Of a DNA stretch of 64,000 nucleotides, positions 43,920 through 53,293 are shown piece after piece. Each line of letters begins with the position of its first letter. Position 1 is the stretch's first letter. The translations under genes were made by a program, and so were the position numbers. The notes beneath the pieces were generated by a model that was not told the origin of the DNA, searched no databases, and worked only from the letters and a program-made list of their open reading frames with translations. This DNA comes from JAVJQS01 sp040218815. GTDB taxonomy: Bacteria; Bacteroidota; Bacteroidia; Flavobacteriales_E; Vicingaceae. Location: positions 17,751-81,750 of the forward strand of contig JAVJQS010000006.1 in the NCBI GenBank assembly GCA_040218815.1, written 5' to 3'.

Positions 43920-46900
43920 CTAGTCAACCTTAACTATTTTGTGGGTATTGATCTTACCATTCAAGATTGTTTTTAAGTAGTAAACTCCAGTTGGAAAGTT
44001 TTGCATATTGATACTAAAAGTCTTATCTCCGTTAATATTCAATTGATTAAAAACTAGATTTCCTGTAGCGGAATACAATTGCAACTCCATACCTGAATTA
44101 GAGTCAGCATTACTAGTTCTTATCATCAGGTTCGAATTAACTGGGTTTGGATACACATTAATTTCATTGATTAATGAATTTTCATTTATTCTCGTAATAC
44201 CACATAATGAATCAACCGTTGCTCCTACCTGCTTAAAATTACTAACGCAACTTAATTTAGAAACAGACCAGCGATAAAAATAAGGGTAAGCTCCTGATGA
44301 AAGGTTTGTACCTTTCAAGGTAATCAGATTTGAGATATTGTAAGGAAAACTTGCTCCTGCAGTATTTTTATATAGCCCTCCTTGCTTACTGCTCAATGAT
44401 ATTCTATAATTAGTATCAGCTTGAAGCTCAATATCAACATTTACAATTAATGGACTTGATGGAATGTAAATTTGTTTTGAGACAACTAGCTGGCCATTGC
44501 CATTTCTAATATCTAGGGTTCGATTACCAGCTTCGTTAGAGAAGAACAAAATAGATTGAATTAAAATAGCTTCGTGAGCATCAAACTCTATGTAATCATT
44601 GTCGTTTGAATAAACACCAGCCCCTATATTATTAAGAGAAGCTCCTCCACTAAATCGTTGCTCTTTAGAAACCTCTCTGATATATAAAGTTGTATCAGCT
44701 TGTAGATTAAATAATGTAAGTGAGTCTCCACTAAATACTGAAGATGCTGTTGTGTCAGTAAACCATTCAATAGTTTCAGTTGAATTCACTTTAATTCCAG
44801 CTGTAGCGCCTAAGCAGAAGGTATCATTACTTACTGAGGGAGCTACTGGCCTATTTACTGCTACCACAGAGCTTTTTGTCAAGGAATCAGAGCCTGCGGC
44901 GTTTACAGCTACCAACTTAACAGAATAGTTTCCATTTGCTTTATACTCGTGGACAGGATTACTTTCTGTGCTCATTTTTCCATCACCAAAATCCCAAATA
45001 AATTGATTCGCTCCATTTAAAGTATTATTGGTAAAGCTAACGAGTCCATTACATGATGTATCTGTATTAGCAGTGAAATCAACGGCAGGGATCTGAGTTG
45101 CAGTCTTACATTCCCAACTTAAGAGAAAACCACTATTTACAATTGAATTATCTGAATTAAATCGAACCAAGAGTTTATTTGTAGTCGAAGTAATCTTATT
45201 GCCTATTGGCAAATTACTATTACAATACCTTCCTATGATTGGAGCATTAATATTATCGCCATCAAATATTTCTAGAAAATCTTTATTGCAAGAAAAACCG
45301 CTACCTGTTTCTATATTTACATCATTAAATGAAAGTTCGATAAAATCAGCACTGGGAACATCAATGGTAAAAAATCGATTTTCATCGCTGGTATATTCTT
45401 CGTTTATTCCACCTGAATCCATCAACCTGCCTGAACAGAATTGGGAGCTTTGGTTGCTATCATTCGTCATTGTGAAAGCACAAGCAATAGTTGAATCTAA
45501 TTCAATGTAATTGGTTTTTAAAATAGTATCAGATCCACACGTTCCTCCATCAGCAATTAAGCGAACATCATAAGAACCAAAGGAACTGTATGTCGTGCTT
45601 GGATTTCTTAAAAGGCTAGTGTCTCCATTGCCAAAATTCCATCTAAAATTAATTACGTTAGAACCCGTACTTTCAAAATTAATTGTTTGGTTAGAAGTGC
45701 AATAAGATGTATCGTAAATCGCTGTAAAAGAGGCGCTTACATTATTAATATATTCATCACCAACTCCCACAGCATACCAAGCATTTGTTACTGTTTCAAC
45801 CTCAGGTGAACAAGCACCAAAAAGGTCAATAGCTGATAAAATAGAATAGAAACGTGCATCCTCATAATTTGAAGATGGTGTCAAATAAACTGTCAAATTT
45901 CTGAAAGCAACCTCAGCAGCTTTAGTCATTCCTATGCCACTTACCATAAAACTATCAGCCATATCGTTTACACCAGTATCTCCTCGAGTAATTAAATAAA
46001 ACCAGCGGTTTTGCACACCACTATTAGTATGCACTCCACAGTGGTCATTTGACCTGCTAGAGATACAATTTTGATCTATCCAGTTCTGTCCTGCATAGGT
46101 ATCTGGGTCGCCTAATGATTTTGGGTTAGACATGGACCTTATGGTAAGACCTGCATCTTCTCCTACTGTCCAGTTTGCATTGTTTGGTCTGGCTTCAAAT
46201 TCTAAGACAGTCCCGAAAATATCACTAAAAGATTCATTTAAAGCGCCTGATTCATTAGCATAAATCAAGCCTGCTGAAAACTCAGTTAACCCGTGAGCAA
46301 TTTCATGTCCAACAACATCTATGGTAACTAGTGGAGTAGTATTTTGACTTGGATTTCCATCTCCATAAGTCATTCGTTGACCATCCCAAAAAGCATTAAA
46401 ATAATTGTTATCATAGTGGATATAAGTCTTTAGCACGAAACCAGAATCATCTATACTATTGTAATTATGTGCTGAAAGTAAATAATCGTACATGGCTTCT
46501 GTTGCCCAGTGAGCATCAGTAGCATATTCATCTAAATTAGCATTGACATTATTCCACACATTATTAGAATCAATGAAATCAATCGCAGTAGCGTAACTTT
46601 TTGTCGTTTGGCAATTATATGTTTCTACACCATTTCCTCGTGTAGTGTCAACTAACCTAAAAGTTGAAGCTAAGCTGTCAGTTATTATGTTTTGAGTATC
46701 GCTATAAGCTGTGACTGCTGTTCCTTTAGAATTTCCAGTATGTAATAAATTTTCTTCAAACTCAATATTACCGTTTGAAGCATTTACAAAAAGTAGACTT
46801 CTACTTAAAGGTTCTTTCGCATAAATATTTATTCTATAGCATGATATTAAAGTGAACTTCCCATTTTTATCAGTATGTTTTAAATAAACAAGGTCTTCGC

Positions 46901-47408
46901 TATTTTTTGAATTTTCAATTGTATAATATTCCGATGCATCCACTTCATTTTTAGCTAACTCAAATGCATTTTCAAAACTTAATACAATTTCTGTCTGTGT
47001 TGGAATTTCATTGATGTAATTTCCATTAAACGAAACTACTTTATCATTTAAGCTGTGCACCATTAAACTGGTATACGCATAAGGTATATTATTAAACACC
47101 TGCATGTATTTTGAATGAACATAACCTAGTTTATCCTTTTTAGAACTCAGTAGCTTAAAATCGATTGAAGCATCGAGTTTCAAGGTATTTTTTAAGTCAT
47201 CTATAAAGCTTCCTTTAACAGGTTCTTCACCGTTTCTAAATTTCACATAAACGGGAAGTTTATCACTAACTGAATAACGAACAAGTTCTGCACCCTTGAA
47301 TTTTTTATCAGCATCAACTCCATTTAACGAAATAGTTTGTGCTGCAATCTTCCCTAATAAGAGAGAAAAAGCGCAACTAAAGAGAAAAAGATATTTTGTA
47401 AACTTCAT
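43920..47408 (-). CDS. Secreted M4 metallopeptidase with PKD, CUB and T9SS sorting domains
   Basis: An 1162-residue thermolysin-like zinc peptidase. Signal peptide (1-23), FTP propeptide (about 45-140) and PepSY-like part come first. The catalytic domain has HEIAH at 368-372 and third zinc ligand E392 (GALNESFSD), and the C-terminal M4 half carries GVHTNSGVQNRWFYL. A PKD domain (about 560-640, FRWNFGNGDTS), a CUB domain (650-766), a second PKD (770-850) and an Ig-like domain follow. A beta-rich module with NRTLDIRNGNGQLVVSKQ (about 925-1065) precedes the T9SS sorting domain (about 1085-1162, YPNPVNSNLMIRTSN). It should be secreted by T9SS and digest protein outside the cell. It is paralogous to the next gene upstream, 4 bp away. 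Confidence 0.93.
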   Translation of the reverse strand: MKFTKYLFLFSCAFSLLLGKIAAQTISLNGVDADKKFKGAELVRYSVSDKLPVYVKFRNGEEPVKGSFIDDLKNTLKLDASIDFKLLSSKKDKLGYVHSKYMQVFNNIPYAYTSLMVHSLNDKVVSFNGNYINEIPTQTEIVLSFENAFELAKNEVDASEYYTIENSKNSEDLVYLKHTDKNGKFTLISCYRINIYAKEPLSRSLLFVNASNGNIEFEENLLHTGNSKGTAVTAYSDTQNIITDSLASTFRLVDTTRGNGVETYNCQTTKSYATAIDFIDSNNVWNNVNANLDEYATDAHWATEAMYDYLLSAHNYNSIDDSGFVLKTYIHYDNNYFNAFWDGQRMTYGDGNPSQNTTPLVTIDVVGHEIAHGLTEFSAGLIYANESGALNESFSDIFGTVLEFEARPNNANWTVGEDAGLTIRSMSNPKSLGDPDTYAGQNWIDQNCISSRSNDHCGVHTNSGVQNRWFYLITRGDTGVNDMADSFMVSGIGMTKAAEVAFRNLTVYLTPSSNYEDARFYSILSAIDLFGACSPEVETVTNAWYAVGVGDEYINNVSASFTAIYDTSYCTSNQTINFESTGSNVINFRWNFGNGDTSLLRNPSTTYSSFGSYDVRLIADGGTCGSDTILKTNYIELDSTIACAFTMTNDSNQSSQFCSGRLMDSGGINEEYTSDENRFFTIDVPSADFIELSFNDVNIETGSGFSCNKDFLEIFDGDNINAPIIGRYCNSNLPIGNKITSTTNKLLVRFNSDNSIVNSGFLLSWECKTATQIPAVDFTANTDTSCNGLVSFTNNTLNGANQFIWDFGDGKMSTESNPVHEYKANGNYSVKLVAVNAAGSDSLTKSSVVAVNRPVAPSVSNDTFCLGATAGIKVNSTETIEWFTDTTASSVFSGDSLTLFNLQADTTLYIREVSKEQRFSGGASLNNIGAGVYSNDNDYIEFDAHEAILIQSILFFSNEAGNRTLDIRNGNGQLVVSKQIYIPSSPLIVNVDIELQADTNYRISLSSKQGGLYKNTAGASFPYNISNLITLKGTNLSSGAYPYFYRWSVSKLSCVSNFKQVGATVDSLCGITRINENSLINEINVYPNPVNSNLMIRTSNADSNSGMELQLYSATGNLVFNQLNINGDKTFSINMQNFPTGVYYLKTILNGKINTHKIVKVD

Positions 47409-47412
47409 ACTG

Positions 47413-50400
47413 TTAATGGTTTATGATAAACTTTTTTATGATCGATTTTTCATCAGTATTTAATCTAATGAAGTAAAGTCCGTTTGTAAGGCCCGAAGTA
47501 TCAAATATAAGCTTGTTTCCAGTTTTAAAACTTCCAAGCCCTAATGACTTCCCTTGTAAATCAAAAAGCTCTATATTGTTTAACACTGAAATAGATGGAC
47601 TAGCCAGAGTCAATTGATTATTTGCCGGATTTGGATACAATCGAATATCTGAAGTATGATCAAAATTATCGTTAATCCCTGTTGTTGAGCAGCTAGGGTC
47701 AATAATTACCTTAGCTTCAGCTCTTTCTGCTCTGCAATCAGCACTTTTTAAACGCCAATTGTAGAAAAAGTAATAAAATCCAGTTGGATTAGAGGTAGCA
47801 CTGCTTGATTTTATCGAAACTTTACCTGCTAAATCATAAGGATAACTTACTCCACCGTTATTTCTATATAAATCCGGTCCTCCAGCAAGTGATGAAACTC
47901 CAAGTTGGTAATTTGTTCCCGGTACAAGATTAAAATTCAAGTTTACTCGGAACGTACCTGATGGAATATAACGGCTAAGAGACTGCAATACAACTCCACT
48001 GCTATCTCTTAATTCAATCGTCCTATTTCCTGACGAGCCTGCATAAACACGAACAGAAACTAATTCAATTTTTTCATAAACATCAAAATTTAGGTGTTGA
48101 TCACCTGTAAAATCTCTTCCAGTTCCAATTGTATTTGTAGCTGGACCGACTGTTTCTATAGGAGCACGAATAAAATCCTCCACCCAAAAAGTACTATCAG
48201 AAGTAATATTTGTGGGAGTAAAACTTGAACCTGTAGATACTGGTAAGCCTCCCGTTTCATTGACATACCAATTAAGAGTCCCAGAACCGCTTGCGCTAAG
48301 ATTAGCTGATTGATTAGAACAAATCGTATCATTAGAAGTGCTAGCTTTCTGAGGTCTTTCAACTACTACCACATCAACCTTTGTAATAGAGTCGCTTCCA
48401 AAGCTATTTGATGCAACTAACTTAACATTATAGCTCCCATTACTGGAATAGGTGTGTTCTGGATTAGGTTGAATGGTGGTTGAACCATCTCCAAAGTCCC
48501 AAAACTGCGAACTTGGCGCGTTGGTTGAAAAATCACTAAACTTAACTGTTCCTGTGCAACTCGTATCTTCTGAAGTAATAAAATCAGCAACAGGCGGTGC
48601 TGTTGGATAATTGCAAATCCAATCCATTTCAAAACCTCCTCTAGTTAAACCAGCATCAGATGTAAATCTTATTGTTATTGCTCCTCGTGTTGATGTGATT
48701 ATTCCTGGACTGCCGTTATTGTTGCAAAAAAGTCCTAATGATGGTGCGTTTGTAGAACTTCCGTCGAATATCTCTAAATAATCAAAATTACATGCATTGT
48801 TGGTGCCTGACTCAACATCAAATTGTTTAAAATCAACTGTTACTGAAGCTGCATTTGGAGGAGCTATTGTTATTGTTCCCCGCTCATTATTTTGATAGTT
48901 TCCACTTCCTCCACCAGAATCATAAAGTTTACCATTACATTCTAACTGAGTTGGATTAATCCCATTTATTAAATTGCTAACACAAGCTTTTGAAGAATCG
49001 ACTTCAACATAACTTGTGTACACTAGTGTATCTGAACCGCAATTTCCTCCATCAGCAATTAATTCTACATCAAAACTTCCATAACTTACATATTGATGTG
49101 TTGGGTTTTGCGCATTACTTGTATCACCATCGCCAAAGTCCCATCGAAAGCTTACACCATTATTGCTTCTGTTTTCAAAATTGACCACAAATGGTGGTTT
49201 ACACTGAACGGTATCATTGGAAACAAAGTCACTTTGCACTCCAGGAACATATGCAGAACCAACTCCAACCGCATGCCATGCATTGGTAACTGCTTCAACT
49301 TCTTTTGAGCAAGAACCATATAAGTCTACGGCAGATAAGATTGAATAATATCTTGCATCAGCATAATTTGAACTTCTAGTTAAATAAACAGTCAGATTTC
49401 TATAGGCAATCGAAGCTGCTGTATCTATCCCTAGGCCATTAACACTGTATGAATCACTGTTGTCATTTGTGCCATTTCCACCATTGGTTAATAAATAAAA
49501 CCAAAAGTTTTGAACACCACTATTTATATGAACTCCACATAAATCATTTTGCTGTGTTGGTGTGCACCCAACCACATTTACCCAATTTGTACCGTTATAT
49601 GTATCAGGGTCTCCATAGGTTTTGGGATTAGACATAGAACGCAAGGTTACCCCTATATCTTCCCCGACGGTCCAATTTGCATTTGATGATCTACCAAAAA
49701 ACTCAATAGCTGTGCCAAAAATATCACTAAAGGACTCATTTAGAGCACCAGATTCAGATTGATATACCAAATTAGCTGAGAAAGTTGTTAACCCATGTGC
49801 AATTTCATGTCCAGCAATGTCAAGTGCTACTAATGGACTAATTGAAAAGTTTCCATCACCATAAGTCATTCGTTGGCCATCCCAGAAAGCATTTGCATAA
49901 TTGGTAGAATAATGCAAATAACTATTTAATATAAAGCCAGCATCATTTATACTATTTCTTCCAAATAAAGAGTCAAAGTAAATGTAGGTTTGTTCAGCAC
50001 CCCAGTGCGCATCTGTAGCGTATTCATCCTTATTTGCATTCACATTGTTCCAAACATTATTTGAATCTGTAAAGTCAACAGCATTTCCATAATTGGTGCC
50101 TTTTCCCAAATCATAGGTATTAACTCCGCCTCCACTCACAGTTTGTCTTAAACGAAAAGAGTTGGAAGAGGTACTATCCGTATTAATTGTCTGAGTACCA
50201 CTATATGCAGTAGTAGCAGTTCCTTTAACATTAGAGGTATGAATTAGATTGTTCTCAAATAAAATAGCTCCAGTGGAAGCACTAACGTATATTTCTCTTC
50301 TACTTAATGGCTCGTGAGCATAAATATTGAAGGCATATGCTAATTCTAAATTTTCAGGAGCAATAGACGTGGAATTTGATATGTAAACTAACTTTCCTTC

Positions 50401-50934
50401 TGGGAAATAGCTTGCTGCTGGATCGTTTTGTTCTTTCTTTAAATGTTCTTCCTCTCCAATTAATTCCCATTTATAGATCTGTGCTTCTATGTTATTTAAT
50501 GCGGCTTGCAAAGCCGCAGACTCACCAATTAAACGTGATGTATTTTGAGGTATATTATCAATTAAGTTTCCATTAATTGATGAAATTAAATCATTTTTTG
50601 AATGAACAATAATTTCAGCAAATTCTATTGGGACTCCTTTAAATGTTTGTTTATATCGATAATGTACCTGACCTAAATTATCTTTTTCGGTTCCTATTAA
50701 TTTAAAATCAAAAGATGAAGGGTCTTTCCAGTATTCTTCAAAAACAATAGTTAATTCAGATAAGTTGGGCTCACTTCCTTCACTAAACTTAATATAGCTT
50801 GGAATTTTAGAACCTTCTGTTGAGAATCGCTGATCAACTATCAACTTTCCTGAGCTTGCAAGCATTGGTGCAGCTATCCAAAAGAATAGATTGATTAAGA
50901 TGAATTTAGAAAATCGTTGAAAAATACTCTTCAT
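47413..50934 (-). CDS. Secreted M4 metallopeptidase with PKD, CUB and T9SS sorting domains (paralogue)
   Basis: An 1173-residue thermolysin-like peptidase with the same domain order as its downstream neighbour. It has a signal peptide, FTP propeptide, catalytic HEIAH at 376-380 with third ligand E400, and GVHINSGVQNFWFYLL in the C-terminal half. PKD (about 575-655), CUB (665-785), PKD (790-865), an Ig-like segment and a beta-rich module with NRTIELRDSSGVVLQSLSRY (about 945-1085) follow. The T9SS domain is YPNPANNQLTLASPSI (about 1100-1173). The 4-bp gap and parallel layout show tandem duplication followed by wide divergence. A predicted start at ATG 50934 gives a clean signal peptide. The two probably share one transcript. 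Confidence 0.93.
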   Translation of the reverse strand: MKSIFQRFSKFILINLFFWIAAPMLASSGKLIVDQRFSTEGSKIPSYIKFSEGSEPNLSELTIVFEEYWKDPSSFDFKLIGTEKDNLGQVHYRYKQTFKGVPIEFAEIIVHSKNDLISSINGNLIDNIPQNTSRLIGESAALQAALNNIEAQIYKWELIGEEEHLKKEQNDPAASYFPEGKLVYISNSTSIAPENLELAYAFNIYAHEPLSRREIYVSASTGAILFENNLIHTSNVKGTATTAYSGTQTINTDSTSSNSFRLRQTVSGGGVNTYDLGKGTNYGNAVDFTDSNNVWNNVNANKDEYATDAHWGAEQTYIYFDSLFGRNSINDAGFILNSYLHYSTNYANAFWDGQRMTYGDGNFSISPLVALDIAGHEIAHGLTTFSANLVYQSESGALNESFSDIFGTAIEFFGRSSNANWTVGEDIGVTLRSMSNPKTYGDPDTYNGTNWVNVVGCTPTQQNDLCGVHINSGVQNFWFYLLTNGGNGTNDNSDSYSVNGLGIDTAASIAYRNLTVYLTRSSNYADARYYSILSAVDLYGSCSKEVEAVTNAWHAVGVGSAYVPGVQSDFVSNDTVQCKPPFVVNFENRSNNGVSFRWDFGDGDTSNAQNPTHQYVSYGSFDVELIADGGNCGSDTLVYTSYVEVDSSKACVSNLINGINPTQLECNGKLYDSGGGSGNYQNNERGTITIAPPNAASVTVDFKQFDVESGTNNACNFDYLEIFDGSSTNAPSLGLFCNNNGSPGIITSTRGAITIRFTSDAGLTRGGFEMDWICNYPTAPPVADFITSEDTSCTGTVKFSDFSTNAPSSQFWDFGDGSTTIQPNPEHTYSSNGSYNVKLVASNSFGSDSITKVDVVVVERPQKASTSNDTICSNQSANLSASGSGTLNWYVNETGGLPVSTGSSFTPTNITSDSTFWVEDFIRAPIETVGPATNTIGTGRDFTGDQHLNFDVYEKIELVSVRVYAGSSGNRTIELRDSSGVVLQSLSRYIPSGTFRVNLNFNLVPGTNYQLGVSSLAGGPDLYRNNGGVSYPYDLAGKVSIKSSSATSNPTGFYYFFYNWRLKSADCRAERAEAKVIIDPSCSTTGINDNFDHTSDIRLYPNPANNQLTLASPSISVLNNIELFDLQGKSLGLGSFKTGNKLIFDTSGLTNGLYFIRLNTDEKSIIKKFIINH

Positions 50935-51092
50935 ACCTTTTGGAACTTATTGCTAATTAATTAAGGAACATAAAATTAACCATTATTTGACGCAATAGTT
51001 CATTAGAGTAAGTCGATGTCATTTATAATACACTCTTATATTAATATCTAATGACTGCAAGAAGACAACTATTCTTAAGCATAGGTATTTGG

Positions 51093-53162
51093 TTACTTAC
51101 TTAACTGAAAATACCCTTGCTCACTCATCATTCTAACAGCATATTTCTCTGCAATTTTTTGATGCTTGCTAGACCAAGATTTAATTGAACTTGGAAAAAT
51201 AAAATTGGCAGAGGATTGATTAAACCACTCTTCTTCATTAATCATAGCTTCTTTGTTCAAAATATACAAGCAATTAGCAATTGATAAATTATCAGGGAGA
51301 GCACCTTCCTTCAAAATAAGTATATTCTGATTCAATCCAGCAACTAGGGTAATGTGACTATTACTCGCATGCTTAAACAAATCGCTATTAGTTGATGATT
51401 CGTCATGGCTAAACCACTTTATATCTCTTACCCCTTCTCGATTCAAATGATTGTTAATGGTACGTTTTTGATAATATTGAAATGAACTATCTTGTACAAA
51501 AACCTCAGCTTTTAATCCATTAACAAATGCTATTGGTGAATTTTCGTAGGCATAAAAACCAATGAATTTTTTTTCAACTTGCACTGCATCCAACCCTAGC
51601 TCAATAAAGAGAATAATGCCTAATAGAGAAATACTTAACTGCATTAATTTTACTTTTTTTTCTAAAATAAAGGCTACTAGTAAAACTACTGAAATGAAGA
51701 ATAACGCTATAGATACCTTGCTTAGCCATATGTTTTCTGTGACTGAAAATGGCAAAGATTGAGTAATATTAATTAGGTAATTCAAACTTTCCAGAATAAA
51801 GTCTAATGCTTTTCCAAGGTAAAAGTCTTTATGAAACAAACCCCATAAAGTGGCAACAACTATTGCCCCTAAAACGATGGCAAAAGCCAGTGGTATGACG
51901 AATAAATTGACCAATAAAAACCAATTAGGAAATTGATGAAAATAATATACAGTAAACGGTAAAGTTGCAAGTTGAGCTGCGAAAGAAACACAAACTAAGC
52001 CCCATACTTTATCAAGCAACCAAAATTTAGAGCTGATCAATTGATAAAGTACTGGATGAATTAATACGATGCCAACAACTGCTGCATAAGACAATTGAAA
52101 GCCTACTTCAAAAATAATAGTTGGATTTATCAATATAAGCAAGAGGGCTGAGCCTGCCAATGAATTTATAATGTTTGAATGCCGTTTTAATGCTGTAGAA
52201 ATGATTATAAAGGAGAACATGCAGCTAGCCCGCTGAACAGATGGTGAGAAGCCAGTTAATAGCGCATAGCTCCAAATTATTAGCAATAATAAAAGGCCTT
52301 TTAAAAAGCGTTGCCATGCTTTTTGATCAAAACGTTTAAAAAGCTGACTGAACAATAAATAAATGATCCCAACATGCAGGCCTGATACTGCTAGAATGTG
52401 CATTGCACCAGCAGCTGCGTAGTCACTTTTCAAATTTGGGCTCAGTGCTGACTTATCCCCTAAAGTCAATGCACTTAAAACTGCTAACTCATCCCCATCA
52501 ATCCCCATTTCAAAAAACCAGTTTAACACTAAATTCCTGCAATTTCTTGCATAGTATCGCAATGTTTTTTGGTGTTTTACTCGTTGGATATTTTGCTCAA
52601 CCGCCTGATAATAAATATTTCGATTAGCACAAAAAGAAGCATAGTCAAACTCCGTTGGGTTTAAAGGTAAAGCTATTTTATTTAAATAACTTTTACCGGC
52701 TATGATATCACCAATTTGTAACTCTTTTTTATGCTGACTAGCGTATAAAAGAATCGAAAAATTTACGCGCTCCCATCCTGCTGAAGTCTGAATATGTTTT
52801 AACTCAACTTGATAATGTGCAGCTCCATTTGATTTTACTTCTATAGAATGTAATTGACCTATCCATGGTATAGATTTATTTTCAACAGAATATTGGGGCT
52901 CATGATTATGTTGTTGTTGATAGATTATTCCAATAAAAAAAAGAAAAAAACTACTCAGAGCTCCAAATAACCATCGTTTTGAAAAAGATTTACGCTGCTT
53001 TAAACGTAAATAGATCAATGCTATCAGCAAAATAGCTACTAAGCTAATATTCAGCCAGTGGAATGCAGATGATACCCAAGCTCCAAAATATCGACCATAT
53101 ATTACTCCTAAGGTGATTGGAATTAAGAGACGTAGCAGTGGAACTTGGCTAAAGCGGAACAT
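51093..53162 (-). CDS. comEC: ComEC/Rec2 family competence protein
   Basis: A 689-residue polytopic protein. An N-terminal DUF4131 part (about residues 30-200) is followed by the Competence membrane domain (about 220-500), with the hallmark AAAGAMHILAVSGLHVGIIYLL near 247 and SPSVQRASCMFSF near 305. ComEC forms the DNA-uptake channel of the inner membrane. The C-terminal region (about 515-689) lacks the HxHxDH metallo-beta-lactamase motif seen in many ComEC proteins, so the nuclease part is degenerate or missing, which is frequent in Bacteroidota. Its presence suggests, but does not prove, natural transformation. Confidence 0.88.
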   Translation of the reverse strand: MFRFSQVPLLRLLIPITLGVIYGRYFGAWVSSAFHWLNISLVAILLIALIYLRLKQRKSFSKRWLFGALSSFFLFFIGIIYQQQHNHEPQYSVENKSIPWIGQLHSIEVKSNGAAHYQVELKHIQTSAGWERVNFSILLYASQHKKELQIGDIIAGKSYLNKIALPLNPTEFDYASFCANRNIYYQAVEQNIQRVKHQKTLRYYARNCRNLVLNWFFEMGIDGDELAVLSALTLGDKSALSPNLKSDYAAAGAMHILAVSGLHVGIIYLLFSQLFKRFDQKAWQRFLKGLLLLLIIWSYALLTGFSPSVQRASCMFSFIIISTALKRHSNIINSLAGSALLLILINPTIIFEVGFQLSYAAVVGIVLIHPVLYQLISSKFWLLDKVWGLVCVSFAAQLATLPFTVYYFHQFPNWFLLVNLFVIPLAFAIVLGAIVVATLWGLFHKDFYLGKALDFILESLNYLINITQSLPFSVTENIWLSKVSIALFFISVVLLVAFILEKKVKLMQLSISLLGIILFIELGLDAVQVEKKFIGFYAYENSPIAFVNGLKAEVFVQDSSFQYYQKRTINNHLNREGVRDIKWFSHDESSTNSDLFKHASNSHITLVAGLNQNILILKEGALPDNLSIANCLYILNKEAMINEEEWFNQSSANFIFPSSIKSWSSKHQKIAEKYAVRMMSEQGYFQLSK

Positions 53163-53242
53163 TAAACTAAAGTAAGTAGTAATTATTTAACTCCCTACAA
53201 TAGTTAATTTAATTGAAGTCCTAATGCTTTAAAAAGAGCATA

Positions 53243-53275
53243 AAAAAAGCCCTTCATGTGACTGAAGAGCTTTTT
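53243..53275 (-). terminator. Intrinsic terminator of the aconitase gene
   Basis: On the minus strand AAAAAGCTCTTCA pairs with TGAAGGGCTTTTT (one G-U pair) around a 6-nt loop, 19 bp after the aconitase stop codon, and a T run follows. Confidence 0.8.
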
Positions 53276-53293
53276 AATTAGTTTAGTAACTAC

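Noticed and set aside
51051..51137. Short plus-strand frame MTARRQLFLSIGIW near the comEC 3' end
   Set aside because: It has only 28 codons, overlaps comEC on the other strand and has no supporting context.
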